37,380 bases of DNA from an uncultured Duganella sp. (GTDB taxonomy: Bacteria > Pseudomonadota > Gammaproteobacteria > Burkholderiales > Burkholderiaceae): assembly GCA_946482335.1 (NCBI GenBank), contig CAMLRG010000029.1, forward strand, positions 1 to 37,380. Direction: 5' to 3'. Positions 17,125 to 25,331 of this stretch are shown here, in pieces. Under the pieces are notes generated by a model. It was not told the origin of the DNA, did not search any database, and saw only the letters and a list, made by a program, of their open reading frames with translations. How positions within the stretch are numbered: position 1 is the first letter of the stretch; each line of letters begins with the position of its first letter. The position numbers and the translations under genes were made by a program.

Positions 17125-18357
17125 TTAGAACACGTAGTCGATGCCGATGGCATAGACGTTTACGCTTTTGGTGTAAGTCGGCACGCCGGAAGGCAGGATC
17201 AGGGAACCGCCCTTCACCTTCGGCTGGACGTGGTCGATCTGCACCTTCAAGGCCAGCGACTTGGCGAAGTCCCAGCGCATGCCGACCAGGTCGGTCTTCT
17301 GCTCGGTCGAGACCAGCAGGCCGCGGATGGCGCCCAGGGTCGGTGCCAGCGGATGCGCGGCCGGCACGGTCGGCACGGTCACGGAAGAACCGGCGCCCTT
17401 GTAATAGGCGTGGGTGTAGTAAGGCAGCACTTTGCCGAAACGGTAGCCGGCCATCACATAGCCGGAATTGGTTTCGGGGATGTACACCGGCTCGTGGGCG
17501 CGGCGCTGGGCGTACTCGGCTTGCAGCACGATGTTCTTGTAATCCATCGTCAAGCCGATTTCGGTAAAGCTCATGCGCTTGCCGCCGCGCAAGGTCAGGT
17601 CGTTGGCCAGCTGCACCATGGCCGGGATGCCGGTGCGGGTCAGGCCATCGGTCACGGCATTGATCGGCGCCAGGTTGTTGACTTCGATCTTGGCGCGGGC
17701 ATGCGCCACGCGGGCGGTGAATGGGCCGTATTCGGCGGTCACGGCAGCGCCGAAGACCGGCGACTGGTGCTTGGCCACGGAACCGCCGCCGGTCGGCACG
17801 TACAGCTTGCCGCGGCTCACGCCGCCGAAGCCCTGGACCGTGACGTTGGTGTTGCCAAACGCGTGCTGCCAGTTGACGTCGGCACCGTCCACGTTCTCGA
17901 TCGGCGCCTGGCCGTACATCTCGATCGGCGGGCGCATCATGGTGTTGGCATAGCCCACGTTCTGGTAGTCCGAGATCAGGAAGGCGGGCAAGACCACGCG
18001 GCCCAGGCGGACATTGGTTTCGTCGTTCAGCTTGTACTTCAGGAAGCCCCAGGTCAGGTCGGTGGTGAATTGCGGGCTGGTGTTCTTGCGGGTCAGTACC
18101 TGCACGGTGGCCGACAGGCGGTCATTGAAGGTATAGGTCGCCTGCAGGCCCAGGTTGCTGTCCAGGCCGATGCGCGGCGAGTCGCCGGTGCCCGAAGCCT
18201 GGTTGTAGCGGGCGAACTTGGCATCGTCGCTGTCGGTCTGGGCTACGCCCAGGGTGCCGAAGCCGCTGATGCTCAGGTTGCCGTCGCCCAGGGTGCCAGC
18301 CTGGGCCAGCATGCTGGTCGCGGCCAGCACGGTAGCGGTGAGAAGCTGTTTCTTCAT
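17125..18357 (-). CDS. Outer-membrane porin/channel protein
   Basis: 410 residues with a signal peptide (MKKQLLTATVLAATSMLAQA), beta-barrel-like alternating strands, and a terminal phenylalanine (IGIDYVF), the typical outer-membrane assembly signal. The N-terminus of the mature part (LSISGFGTLGVAQ) resembles gram-negative porins. ATG 18357 is chosen because the signal peptide starts there; the open frame continues to 18417 without a signal-like sequence. It heads a porin, PstS-like, sensor-kinase group, so it may admit the ligand that is sensed. The substrate is not identifiable from sequence. It is unlike the porin at 3619-4728. Confidence 0.8.
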   Translation of the reverse strand: MKKQLLTATVLAATSMLAQAGTLGDGNLSISGFGTLGVAQTDSDDAKFARYNQASGTGDSPRIGLDSNLGLQATYTFNDRLSATVQVLTRKNTSPQFTTDLTWGFLKYKLNDETNVRLGRVVLPAFLISDYQNVGYANTMMRPPIEMYGQAPIENVDGADVNWQHAFGNTNVTVQGFGGVSRGKLYVPTGGGSVAKHQSPVFGAAVTAEYGPFTARVAHARAKIEVNNLAPINAVTDGLTRTGIPAMVQLANDLTLRGGKRMSFTEIGLTMDYKNIVLQAEYAQRRAHEPVYIPETNSGYVMAGYRFGKVLPYYTHAYYKGAGSSVTVPTVPAAHPLAPTLGAIRGLLVSTEQKTDLVGMRWDFAKSLALKVQIDHVQPKVKGGSLILPSGVPTYTKSVNVYAIGIDYVF

Positions 18358-18607
18358 GAAAGTGATCCGATTTGAATGTTGTTCTATTGTTAGTGCGTCG
18401 CACCAATTTAGTGCCATTTTTTAATGGCTGTTGCTTACGATAATTGAATTCGGCACCAAGATGTATCGTTGATGCACGAAATAGAGAACTGGTTCTAGAA
18501 ACTGTGGGTTTTTTGCGTGCGATTCTTGGCTTTATTGCACCGCGCCAGATCCGTCCGGTGCGTTTAAAATAACGACTTCACTCCACATCAAAATTGAGAA
18601 AAACACC
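18358..18607. promoter_or_regulatory. AT-richer divergent control region between the porin module and argJ
   Basis: 250 bp without a gene, clearly more AT-rich than its surroundings, and it must hold both divergent promoters. Visible elements are GCAC-N7-GTGC at 18400-18414 (close to the NtrC site consensus TGCAC-N7-GTGCA), the small dyad AGAAC-TG-GTTCT near 18485, and TTTAAAAT just upstream of argJ (a -10 candidate). I tested TGGCAC near 18415 as a sigma-54 box; the GG to GC spacing is wrong. Confidence 0.45.
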
Positions 18608-19846
18608 ATGGCCGTCAATTCCCCCATCCCTGTCGCCGCCGATCTGAAGCCGGTTGCCGGTATCGAGCTTGGCTTTGCCGAAGCCGGTATCAAGAAGCCG
18701 GGCCGCAAGGACGTCCTGGTCCTGAAGCTGGCCGATGGCGCCTCCGTGTCCGGCGTGTTCACGCTGAACCGCTTTTGTGCCGCACCGGTGCAGATTTCGA
18801 AGGAAAACCTGGCGACCGTGAAGCAGGGCGGCAAGCCGATCCGCGCCCTGATGGTCAACACCGGCAATGCCAACGCCGGCACCGGCGAAGCGGGCCTGGC
18901 CAACGCGCGCGCGACTTGCGCCGCGCTGGCGCAGGAACTGGGATGCGATGCCCAGCAAATCCTGCCGTTCTCCACCGGTGTGATCCTGGAACCGCTGCCA
19001 GTGGAAAAGATCGTGGCCGGCCTGCCGAAAGCCGTGCAGAACCTCAAACAGGACAACTGGTTCCATGCAGCGGAAGCGATCATGACCACCGATACCCAGC
19101 CGAAGGCGGGTTCGCGCACCGTCGATATCGCCGGCCACAAGGTCACCATGACCGGCATCTCGAAAGGCGCCGGCATGATCAAGCCGAACATGGCCACCAT
19201 GCTGGGTTACCTGGCCTTCGACGCCAAGGTGGCGCAGCCGGTGCTGGACGTGCTGGTCAAGGAAGCGGCCGACAAGTCCTTCAATTGCATCACCATCGAT
19301 GGCGACACCTCGACCAACGATTCCTTCATCCTGATGGCGACCGGCGCCGGCAGCCTGGTGGTCGATTCGGTCGATTCGCCTGAATACAAGGCACTGGCCG
19401 CCGCCGTCACCGAATTGTCGGTGTTCCTGGCGCAGGCCATCGTGCGCGACGGCGAGGGCGCGACCAAGTTCATGACCATCACCGTGGAAGATGGCGCCAG
19501 CGTGGAAGAATGCCGCAAGATCGCTTACTCGATCGGCCACTCGCCGCTGGTCAAAACCGCCTTCTTCGCTTCCGATCCGAACCTGGGCCGCATCCTGGCG
19601 GCCATCGGCTACGCCGGCGTGGATGACCTGGACGTCAGCAAGATCAACCTTTACCTGGACGATGTGTGGGTCGCCAAGGACGGCGGCCGCAATCCGGACT
19701 ACAAGGAAGAGGATGGCCAGCGCGTGATGAAGCAGAGCGAAATCACCGTGCGCGTGAAGCTGGCACGCGGCAATGCTTCCTCCACCGTCTATACCTGCGA
19801 TTTGTCGCACGATTACGTGTCGATCAACGCCGACTACCGTTCCTGA
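18608..19846 (+). CDS. argJ: Bifunctional ornithine acetyltransferase/N-acetylglutamate synthase ArgJ
   Basis: 412 residues, normal length. ArgJ transfers acetyl from N-acetylornithine to glutamate in the arginine cycle and, in the bifunctional form, also uses acetyl-CoA. The proenzyme self-cleaves at [11 protein letters not shown], with T197 becoming the N-terminal nucleophile of the beta subunit. Other signatures are [12 protein letters not shown] and the oxyanion region [14 protein letters not shown] 18608 follows GAGAAA. It heads a three-gene unit with the DUF815 ATPase (4 bp gap) and mutT. Confidence 0.97.
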   Translation: MAVNSPIPVAADLKPVAGIELGFAEAGIKKPGRKDVLVLKLADGASVSGVFTLNRFCAAPVQISKENLATVKQGGKPIRALMVNTGNANAGTGEAGLANARATCAALAQELGCDAQQILPFSTGVILEPLPVEKIVAGLPKAVQNLKQDNWFHAAEAIMTTDTQPKAGSRTVDIAGHKVTMTGISKGAGMIKPNMATMLGYLAFDAKVAQPVLDVLVKEAADKSFNCITIDGDTSTNDSFILMATGAGSLVVDSVDSPEYKALAAAVTELSVFLAQAIVRDGEGATKFMTITVEDGASVEECRKIAYSIGHSPLVKTAFFASDPNLGRILAAIGYAGVDDLDVSKINLYLDDVWVAKDGGRNPDYKEEDGQRVMKQSEITVRVKLARGNASSTVYTCDLSHDYVSINADYRS

Positions 19847-19850
19847 GCCG

Positions 19851-20720
19851 ATGTCGGCTCAACTCGACCAATTCCTGCGCCGCGCCGAGGCTTTGCTGGC
19901 GCGCGTGGAAGCGATCCTGCCTGCGGTGCCGGTTGCGCCCGACTGGCAGGCATCGACCGCATTCCGTTGGCGCAAGCGGCGCGATGGCGCGGGCTTCCTG
20001 CAGCCTGTGCCCCGTCCGGCGAAAATCGCCTTTGAGGACTTGCAATACATCGGCCGCCAGAAGGCGCAGATCGAGCAGAATACCCGCCAGTTCGTGGAGG
20101 GGAAACCGGCCAACAACGTGCTGCTCACCGGGGCGCGCGGCACCGGCAAGTCCTCGCTGATCAAGGCATGCCTGGCGGCGTTTGCCGACAATGGCTTGCG
20201 CCTGATCGAAGTCGACAAGGCCGACCTGCACGACCTGCCGGACATCATGGACCTGGTGGCGGGACGGCCCGAGCGCTTCGTGGTGTTTTGCGACGACCTG
20301 TCGTTCGAGGAAGGTGAGAGCGGTTACAAGGCGCTCAAGGTGGCGTTGGATGGCTCGGTATCGGCGGTGATCGACAATGTGCTGATCTATGCGACCTCCA
20401 ACCGCCGCCACCTGATGCCGGAGCGCATGTCGGACAACGCTACGTACAAGCACGACGAGGATGGCGACCTGCATCCGGGCGAAACGGTGGAGGAGAAGAT
20501 TTCGCTGTCCGAGCGTTTCGGCTTGTGGCTCTCCTTCTATCCCTTCAAGCAGGACGATTACCTGGGCATCGTGGCGCATTGGCTGGCGGCTTTCGGCTGC
20601 AGCGTGTCGCAGATCGCCGATGCGCGGACGGAAGCCTTGCAGTGGGCGCTGCAGCGCGGCTCGCGTTCCGGCCGCGTGGCCTGGCAGTTTGCGCGCGATT
20701 ATGCGGGGAGGCTGCAATGA
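19851..20720 (+). CDS. DUF815-family P-loop ATPase
   Basis: 289 residues. Walker A GARGTGKS (94-101) and Walker B FVVFCDDLSF (143-152) lie in an AAA-like domain; the family-typical SNRRHLMPERM and a C-terminal helical region rich in QW/RGSRSGRVA follow. The family is widespread and its function is unknown. The start is ATG 19851, four bases after argJ; upstream open frame lies within argJ. The stop overlaps the mutT start by ATGA, so the three genes are coupled. No partner or substrate can be named from this sequence. Confidence 0.9.
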   Translation: MSAQLDQFLRRAEALLARVEAILPAVPVAPDWQASTAFRWRKRRDGAGFLQPVPRPAKIAFEDLQYIGRQKAQIEQNTRQFVEGKPANNVLLTGARGTGKSSLIKACLAAFADNGLRLIEVDKADLHDLPDIMDLVAGRPERFVVFCDDLSFEEGESGYKALKVALDGSVSAVIDNVLIYATSNRRHLMPERMSDNATYKHDEDGDLHPGETVEEKISLSERFGLWLSFYPFKQDDYLGIVAHWLAAFGCSVSQIADARTEALQWALQRGSRSGRVAWQFARDYAGRLQ

Positions 20721-21118
20721 GCGCCGCGCAGCGGCCGATCGATGTCGCGGTCGGTATCCTGATGAAGGCCAATGGCGACGTGCTCCTGGGGCAGCGGCCG
20801 GAGGGCAAGCCTTACGCCGGCTATTGGGAATTCCCAGGCGGGAAAGTCGATCCGGGCGAAACCATCCTGGAGGCGCTCAAGCGCGAGTTTGTCGAAGAAC
20901 TGGGGATCCAGATCACCAGCGCCGAGGAGTGGTGCGGCGTGGAGCACGTCTATCCGCACGCCCACGTGCGCTTGCACTTCTTTATCAGCCGCGAGTGGAC
21001 CGGGGAGCCGCAAAGCCTCGAGGGACAAGCGTTTGCCTGGCAAGGGACGGTGGGGGTGGAGCCTTTGCTGCCGGCCACCATCCCGTTGCTGGAGTGGCTG
21101 GATCGGGTGCGTTACTGA
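20717..21118 (+). CDS. mutT: 8-oxo-dGTP diphosphatase MutT
   Basis: 133 residues with a complete Nudix box: G42, E48, R56, E57, E60, E61 and G63 fit GX5EX7REUXEEXGU. MutT hydrolyses 8-oxo-dGTP and prevents A:T to C:G transversions. The position beside argJ, the DUF815 ATPase and yacG/zapD/coaE is the usual betaproteobacterial setting. ATG 20717 overlaps the preceding stop. The gene ends within two bases of the palindromic repeat that separates it from the convergent NTF2-like gene. Substrate range within Nudix enzymes is inferred. Confidence 0.93.
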   Translation: MSAAQRPIDVAVGILMKANGDVLLGQRPEGKPYAGYWEFPGGKVDPGETILEALKREFVEELGIQITSAEEWCGVEHVYPHAHVRLHFFISREWTGEPQSLEGQAFAWQGTVGVEPLLPATIPLLEWLDRVRY

Positions 21119-21119
21119 A

Positions 21120-21200
21120 AACCGGTAAACCGGTGTCAGGCCCAAGGGCCTGACACCATTGGGGGTCTGACCCTTCGGGTCTGACCCCGGTTTACCGGTT
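21120..21200. repeat. Compound palindromic (BIME-like) repeat between mutT and the NTF2-like gene
   Basis: Nested structure: outer 14-bp arms (21120-21133 and 21187-21200) with the ACCGGTAAACCGG theme. Inside is a 12-bp-arm hairpin (21132-21143/21146-21157, AA loop, GTGTCAGGCCC type), then two direct copies of the 11-bp palindrome GGGTCTGACCC (21163-21173 and 21177-21187) separated by TTC. It lies between two convergent genes and can act as a two-way transcription barrier. Its last nine bases are inside the convergent gene, supplying that gene's stop codon and last residues. The design resembles REP/BIME elements; no transposase is nearby. Confidence 0.8.
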
Positions 21201-21629
21201 CTCGCCAGCCAGCCGCGAAGAATGCGACGCCACCATCACCCAACGCCCATCCTGCCACACCCAGGTCCTGGTAAACCGGAAGCTGCCGCTGAACGGCCCG
21301 GTTTCCCCCACGCCCGACTGCACGCTCTTGCCGGTGACAATCGCCGTATCCCCGTAAAACCGGATTTCCGACTCCTGGTTGCTGATGCCCGTATTACGCC
21401 GCGTGCCGGTCGCCAGCTGCGCCAGGTAATCCGCCTTGTACTGCACCTTGCCATCCGAATGCGTCAACATCCAGCGCTCGGCCAGCAGCGGTTCCAGCGC
21501 CTTCGCATCGCCATTCACGCGGAAATGGTTCCACTGCATATCGGCCAGCTGCAGCGCCTCCTCGCGCGGCCCCGCCTGCGCCACGGTGGCGGCGGCGGCC
21601 AGTGCCGCGCCGGCGAACAGGCGCTTCAC
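21192..21629 (-). CDS. Secreted NTF2/DUF4440-like protein
   Basis: 145 residues: a signal peptide ([19 protein letters not shown]) and a single NTF2-like (SnoaL/DUF4440) cone-fold domain ([20 protein letters not shown] through [18 protein letters not shown]). Family members range from enzymes to ligand-binding proteins; no catalytic assignment is possible. The start is GTG 21629, overlapping the yacG stop (GTGA). The last residues (ENR) and stop are encoded by the palindromic repeat at 21120-21200, so the original C-terminus may have been altered by repeat insertion. Confidence 0.8.
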   Translation of the reverse strand: MKRLFAGAALAAAATVAQAGPREEALQLADMQWNHFRVNGDAKALEPLLAERWMLTHSDGKVQYKADYLAQLATGTRRNTGISNQESEIRFYGDTAIVTGKSVQSGVGETGPFSGSFRFTRTWVWQDGRWVMVASHSSRLAGENR

Positions 21630-21805
21630 TGCTTGTCCTCGTCCAGCGGATCGGTCGGCGCGGAGCCAGGGATGGTGTACTTTTCCTCGGCCCAGGCGCC
21701 AAGGTCGATCATCTTGCAGCGCTCGCTGCAGAAAGGGCGGTATTTATTGGCTTCCGTCCACTCTACCTTGGCATGGCAGGTGGGGCATTCAACGACAGTC
21801 GGCAT
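21626..21805 (-). CDS. yacG: DNA gyrase inhibitor/zinc-binding protein YacG
   Basis: 59 residues read directly from the sequence. Four cysteines form the YacG zinc site: CPTC near the start, then CSERC in [17 protein letters not shown]. The family binds the GyrB C-terminal region and inhibits gyrase. The acidic tail (TDPLDEDKQ) is typical. ATG 21805 lies five bases after the zapD stop, and the yacG stop overlaps the next gene's GTG start. The coaE-zapD-yacG order is conserved in gammaproteobacteria and betaproteobacteria. Confidence 0.95.
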   Translation of the reverse strand: MPTVVECPTCHAKVEWTEANKYRPFCSERCKMIDLGAWAEEKYTIPGSAPTDPLDEDKQ

Positions 21806-21810
21806 GGTGC

Positions 21811-22566
21811 TTAGAAATTACAGAGGGTAAGCTCGAATGGTACATCTTCTTCCAGCGGCTTGGGTTTCAGGTCGCCGCCCTGGGAAGTGAAGCGCACCCA
21901 CAGCATGTACTTATTGGCCGAAATCTCCGGAATCGCCCCCAAAGATTCGTCGACCGACAGGCGCAGCATCTGGTAGACCTTGCCTTGCAGCATTTGCTGA
22001 TAACTGCCGGCATTGGCAATCATCTTCACCGGCGCGCCCGAGTCGCGCAGCAGGCGCAGTACCAGGGCCAGGGCATCGAACAGCGGCACCAGCGGATTGA
22101 ACCAGTTGGCGATATCGTTGAAGCGCTTTTCGGCCGGCTGCTTTTGCCAGGCATAGTAGGAAGGCAGGTCGAATTCGCAAGCCCCGCCCGGGATGATGGT
22201 GCGGCCACGGATGCTCATCAGCCACTCATTGTCGCGCACGTTCTGGCCGGTCTTGCCCTGTGCCGCGACCAGGGCGCTCGACACACTGTCGAGTTCAGCG
22301 AGGATGGCGTCCAGCATCTCCGTCTGGACATTCGGGTTGGACCGGTAGCCCAGCAGGCTCTGGCGCTGGCGCTCCAGCTCCTGCAGCAAATCGGACTTCA
22401 GGTCGGCGCGCCCGGCCACTTCGAGCATGTCGAAGATGGTCGCCAGCGCCACGTGATGCTGCATCGGGTGTTCCTGATGCACGAAGAACTTGAACTTCTC
22501 GTATAGATCCTCCAGGCGCAACAGGGTGCGGATGCGCTCATTGAAAGGATATTCGTAAACGATCAA
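21811..22566 (-). CDS. zapD: Cell division protein ZapD
   Basis: 251 residues, ZapD (YacF/DUF1342), which crosslinks FtsZ filaments in the divisome. The N-terminus [20 protein letters not shown] and the C-terminal beta region ([15 protein letters not shown]) are typical. The start is TTG 22566 with GAGGG five bases before; the nearest ATG in that leader is in another frame and hits a stop at once. It lies between coaE (61 bp upstream, with a CACGTG palindrome in the gap) and yacG. Confidence 0.95.
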   Translation of the reverse strand: MIVYEYPFNERIRTLLRLEDLYEKFKFFVHQEHPMQHHVALATIFDMLEVAGRADLKSDLLQELERQRQSLLGYRSNPNVQTEMLDAILAELDSVSSALVAAQGKTGQNVRDNEWLMSIRGRTIIPGGACEFDLPSYYAWQKQPAEKRFNDIANWFNPLVPLFDALALVLRLLRDSGAPVKMIANAGSYQQMLQGKVYQMLRLSVDESLGAIPEISANKYMLWVRFTSQGGDLKPKPLEEDVPFELTLCNF

Positions 22567-22595
22567 AGCATCCCTCGTGTGGAAGACCGATTAAT

Positions 22596-22607
22596 AATCA
22601 CGTGATT
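22596..22607. promoter_or_regulatory. 12-bp perfect palindrome in the coaE-zapD gap
   Basis: AATCACGTGATT is a perfect palindrome in the only sizeable gap inside this minus-strand operon, about 30 bp upstream of the zapD TTG. It could be an operator for an internal zapD promoter. No regulator can be named. Confidence 0.25.
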
Positions 22608-22627
22608 CTGAACCATGCGAAGCAAAA

Positions 22628-23230
22628 TTACAAATATTGCTGATAAAAACCATGCAAGCGGTCCACCTGCGGTGTCAAGGCCTCGATCCGGCCGCCATTG
22701 TCGATGACGTCGTCGGCCGCCGCCAGGCGCTCCAGGCGCGGCACCTGCGTCGCCATGATGGCCCGCACCTGGTCTTCCGCCAGGCCATTGCGCGCCATCA
22801 CGCGCGCCACCTGGACTTCTTCCGGACAATCGACCACCAGTACACGGTTGACGCGCTGCTTCCAGGCGCCCGATTCGACCAGCAGGGGAATCGCCAGGAT
22901 CACGTAGCTGCCGGTGGCATCGGCCGCCGCCGCCAGCGTGGCGTCGCGGATCATCGGATGCAGGATGGCTTCCAGGCGGCGCTTGGCCGCCGGTTCGCGG
23001 AAGACCAGGTCGCGCATCCGGGCGCGGTCCATGGCGCCGCGGCTATCGGCCATCTGGGCGCCGAATTCGGCCAGGATGTCGGGCATTGCCGCCCCGCCGG
23101 GGCCGGTCAGGCTGTGCGCAATCAGGTCGGTGTCGACGACGCTGGCGCCGCGGTCGGCGAACATATTGGCCACCAGGCTCTTGCCGCTGCCGATGCCGCC
23201 CGTCAGGCCGACCATGAAGCGCCGCGGCAT
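22628..23230 (-). CDS. coaE: Dephospho-CoA kinase
   Basis: 200 residues. CoaE phosphorylates the 3'-hydroxyl of dephospho-CoA, the last step of coenzyme A synthesis, in the cytoplasm. P-loop GGIGSGKS is at 11-18, followed by VVDTDLIAHSL (substrate Asp), AILHPMIRD and VLVVDCPEEVQVARVMARNG (lid). The ATG is one base from the pilD stop, so coaE translation is probably coupled to pilD; truncation of pilD could therefore reduce coaE expression. Confidence 0.97.
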   Translation of the reverse strand: MPRRFMVGLTGGIGSGKSLVANMFADRGASVVDTDLIAHSLTGPGGAAMPDILAEFGAQMADSRGAMDRARMRDLVFREPAAKRRLEAILHPMIRDATLAAAADATGSYVILAIPLLVESGAWKQRVNRVLVVDCPEEVQVARVMARNGLAEDQVRAIMATQVPRLERLAAADDVIDNGGRIEALTPQVDRLHGFYQQYL

Positions 23231-23231
23231 G

Positions 23232-24101
23232 TCAGCCCGTGGCGCCGTAAATGAAGGCGGTGATTTGCTGGCCGCACAGCAGGGCCGCCAGGCCGGCGCC
23301 GGCCAGGTAAGGGCCGAACGGGATCTTGTGGTCGAAGCCCAGGCGCGAAGCGATCATGATGCCGATGCCGACCAGCGCGCCCACCACGGAGGACAGCAGG
23401 ATGATCGCCGGCAGCATCTGCCAGCCCATCCAGGCGCCCAGGGCGGCCAGCAGCTTGAAGTCGCCGTAGCCCATGCCTTCCTTGCCGCGCACCAGCTTGA
23501 ACACCCAGTACACGGTCCACAGCACCATATAGCCGGCCGCGGCGCCCAGCACGGCATCCTGCAGCGGCACGAACATGGCCTTGACGTTGACCAGCAGGCC
23601 AAGCCACAGCAGCGGATAGGTCAGGTCGTCCGGCAGCAGCTGGGTGTCGATGTCGATGAAGGTCATGGCGAGCAGCAGCCAGCCGAACACCAGGGCCGCC
23701 ATGCCGGTCCAGCCGAAGCCGAAATGCCAGACCAGGCCCGCCGACAGCAGGGCAGTCAGCGCTTCAATGATCGGATAGCGGGCCGAAATCTTCGTCTTGC
23801 AGGCGCTTCATTTGCCGCCCAGGACCAGCCAGCTGATGACCGGGATATTCTCCAGCGCGGTGATCCGGTGGCCGCATTGCGGGCAGGCCGAACGCGGCAC
23901 CAGCAGGTTGTAGCGCTCCGGGTGCGGCTCCGGCTCGTCGCGTTCGCAGGCGCACACACTGTCCACTTCGCGCTGCATCATGATGGGCAGGCGATGGATC
24001 ACCACGTTCAGGAAACTGCCGACCAGCAAGCCCAGGATGCCGGCCACCACGGCGGCGGCCAGCGTTGCGGGGGGAGAGAACAACATCAGGGTTTCTTGCA
24101 T
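23232..24101 (-). pseudogene. pilD: Prepilin peptidase PilD interrupted by an in-frame TGA
   Basis: The reading frame codes a complete 289-residue type IV prepilin leader peptidase/N-methylase except for one TGA at codon 98 (23808-23810). Before it: a membrane start, the [12 protein letters not shown] motif, CPQCGHRI, then [12 protein letters not shown]. After it, in the same frame: SACKTKISARYPIIEA, the catalytic aspartates D150 (FIDID) and D214 (GYGDFK), and the C-terminal helices. In relatives the position of the TGA is a cysteine (GKCxxC), part of the four-cysteine zinc motif, so one base (TGC to TGA) explains it. If read as stop, the 97-residue product lacks both catalytic residues. Possibilities are a nonsense mutation, a sequencing error, read-through, or (least likely) selenocysteine. 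Confidence 0.85.
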
Positions 24102-24108
24102 TCTTGTT

Positions 24109-25320
24109 TTATACCACCGAACCGAGTTTAAAGATTGGCAGGTACATGGCGACCACCAAGCCGCCGATCACCACGCCGAGGATCACCATGATGGCCGGTT
24201 CCATCAGGGACGACAGCTGGGACACCGCCTCGTCCACTTCTTCCTCATAGAAGTCGGCCACCTTGCCCAGCATGGAATCGAGCGCACCGGATTCCTCGCC
24301 GATTGCCACCATCTGGGTCACCATACTGGGGAATACGTCCGCGTTCTGCATCGCCACCGTCAGGCTGGTACCGGTGCTCACTTCGGTCTGGATCTTCTTG
24401 GTCGCTTCCACGTACACATTGTTGCCCGATGCGCCGCCCACCGAATCGAGCGATTCGACCAGCGGCACGCCGGCGGCGAACATGGTGGCCAGGGTGCGGG
24501 TCCAGCGCGCCACCGTGGCCTTGCGGATCACGTCGCCGAACACGGGCAGCCTGAGCATGAGGCGGTCCATGGTCGCCTGCATCTTGACCGAACGCTTCCA
24601 GGACTGGAAGAAGAAGTAGATGGCGGCGAACAAGCCGCCAAAGATGATGTACCAATACTTGACGAAGTATTCCGACACCGTCATCACGAACACTGTCGGC
24701 GCCGGCAAGTCGGCGCCAAAGCTGGAGAACACTTCCTTGAAGGCCGGCACCACCCAGATCATGATCACGGCCGTCACGATGAAGGCCACCGCCAGCACCG
24801 CGATCGGGTAGGTCAGGGCCGACTTGATCTTGGCCTTGATGGCCAGGGTCTTTTCCTTGTAGATGGCAAGACGGGTCAGCAAGTCTTCCAGGATACCGGC
24901 TTGTTCGCCGGCCGCCACCAGATTGCAGAACAGCGGGTCGAAGTAGAGCGGGTACTTGCGGAAGGCCATGTTCAGGCTGGTACCGGTCTCGATATCGGCG
25001 CGCAAATCGAGGATCAGCTTGGACACGGAGGGATTGGCATGGCCCTTGCCGACGATGTCGAACGATTGCAGCAGCGGCACGCCTGCCTTCATCATGGTCG
25101 CCAGCTGGCGGGTGAACAGGGTAATGTCCTTGTCGGTGACTTTCTTGCCGGCGCGGTACACCTTCTTCTTGACCTTGGTCACCATGATGCCTTGGCGGCG
25201 CAGGGTCACATTGACGATCGCCTCGCCGCCGGCGCGCATTTCGCCGCGTACGGTCTTGCCGGTCTTATCCTTGCCTTCCCATGTGAATATCTGTTCTTTC
25301 AGGTTGCCCGCAGTAGCCAT
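24109..25320 (-). CDS. pilC: Type IV pilus inner-membrane platform protein PilC
   Basis: 403 residues, normal for PilC/GspF. There are two T2SSF domains (about 70-195 and 275-395), each with the motif F/WTRxLATMxxAGVPLxxS ([19 protein letters not shown] and [19 protein letters not shown]). Three membrane segments lie near 172-195, 220-245 and 372-395. PilC links the PilB motor to pilin assembly. It sits 11 bp after pilB and 7 bp before pilD on the minus strand, the standard pilBCD order. Confidence 0.97.
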   Translation of the reverse strand: MATAGNLKEQIFTWEGKDKTGKTVRGEMRAGGEAIVNVTLRRQGIMVTKVKKKVYRAGKKVTDKDITLFTRQLATMMKAGVPLLQSFDIVGKGHANPSVSKLILDLRADIETGTSLNMAFRKYPLYFDPLFCNLVAAGEQAGILEDLLTRLAIYKEKTLAIKAKIKSALTYPIAVLAVAFIVTAVIMIWVVPAFKEVFSSFGADLPAPTVFVMTVSEYFVKYWYIIFGGLFAAIYFFFQSWKRSVKMQATMDRLMLRLPVFGDVIRKATVARWTRTLATMFAAGVPLVESLDSVGGASGNNVYVEATKKIQTEVSTGTSLTVAMQNADVFPSMVTQMVAIGEESGALDSMLGKVADFYEEEVDEAVSQLSSLMEPAIMVILGVVIGGLVVAMYLPIFKLGSVV

Positions 25321-25331
25321 ATCCGTCTTTC

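Noticed and set aside
18398..18425. Sigma-54 promoter (TGGCAC) ahead of the second porin
   Set aside because: The spacing between the GG and GC elements is not the required 10 bases.
21163..21187. CRISPR-like direct repeats
   Set aside because: Only two 11-bp copies with a 3-bp gap; part of a palindromic repeat, with no spacers or cas genes.
23702..23810. Frameshift as the explanation for the split pilD
   Set aside because: The two parts are in the same frame (399 bases between the two ATGs, divisible by three) and homology continues directly through the TGA, so it is a single in-frame stop.
23770..23810. Selenocysteine insertion at the pilD TGA
   Set aside because: Position at a Cys codon is suggestive, but I could not see a convincing SECIS stem-loop at the expected distance, and no selenoprotein genes are in the window. 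Kept only as a remote option.
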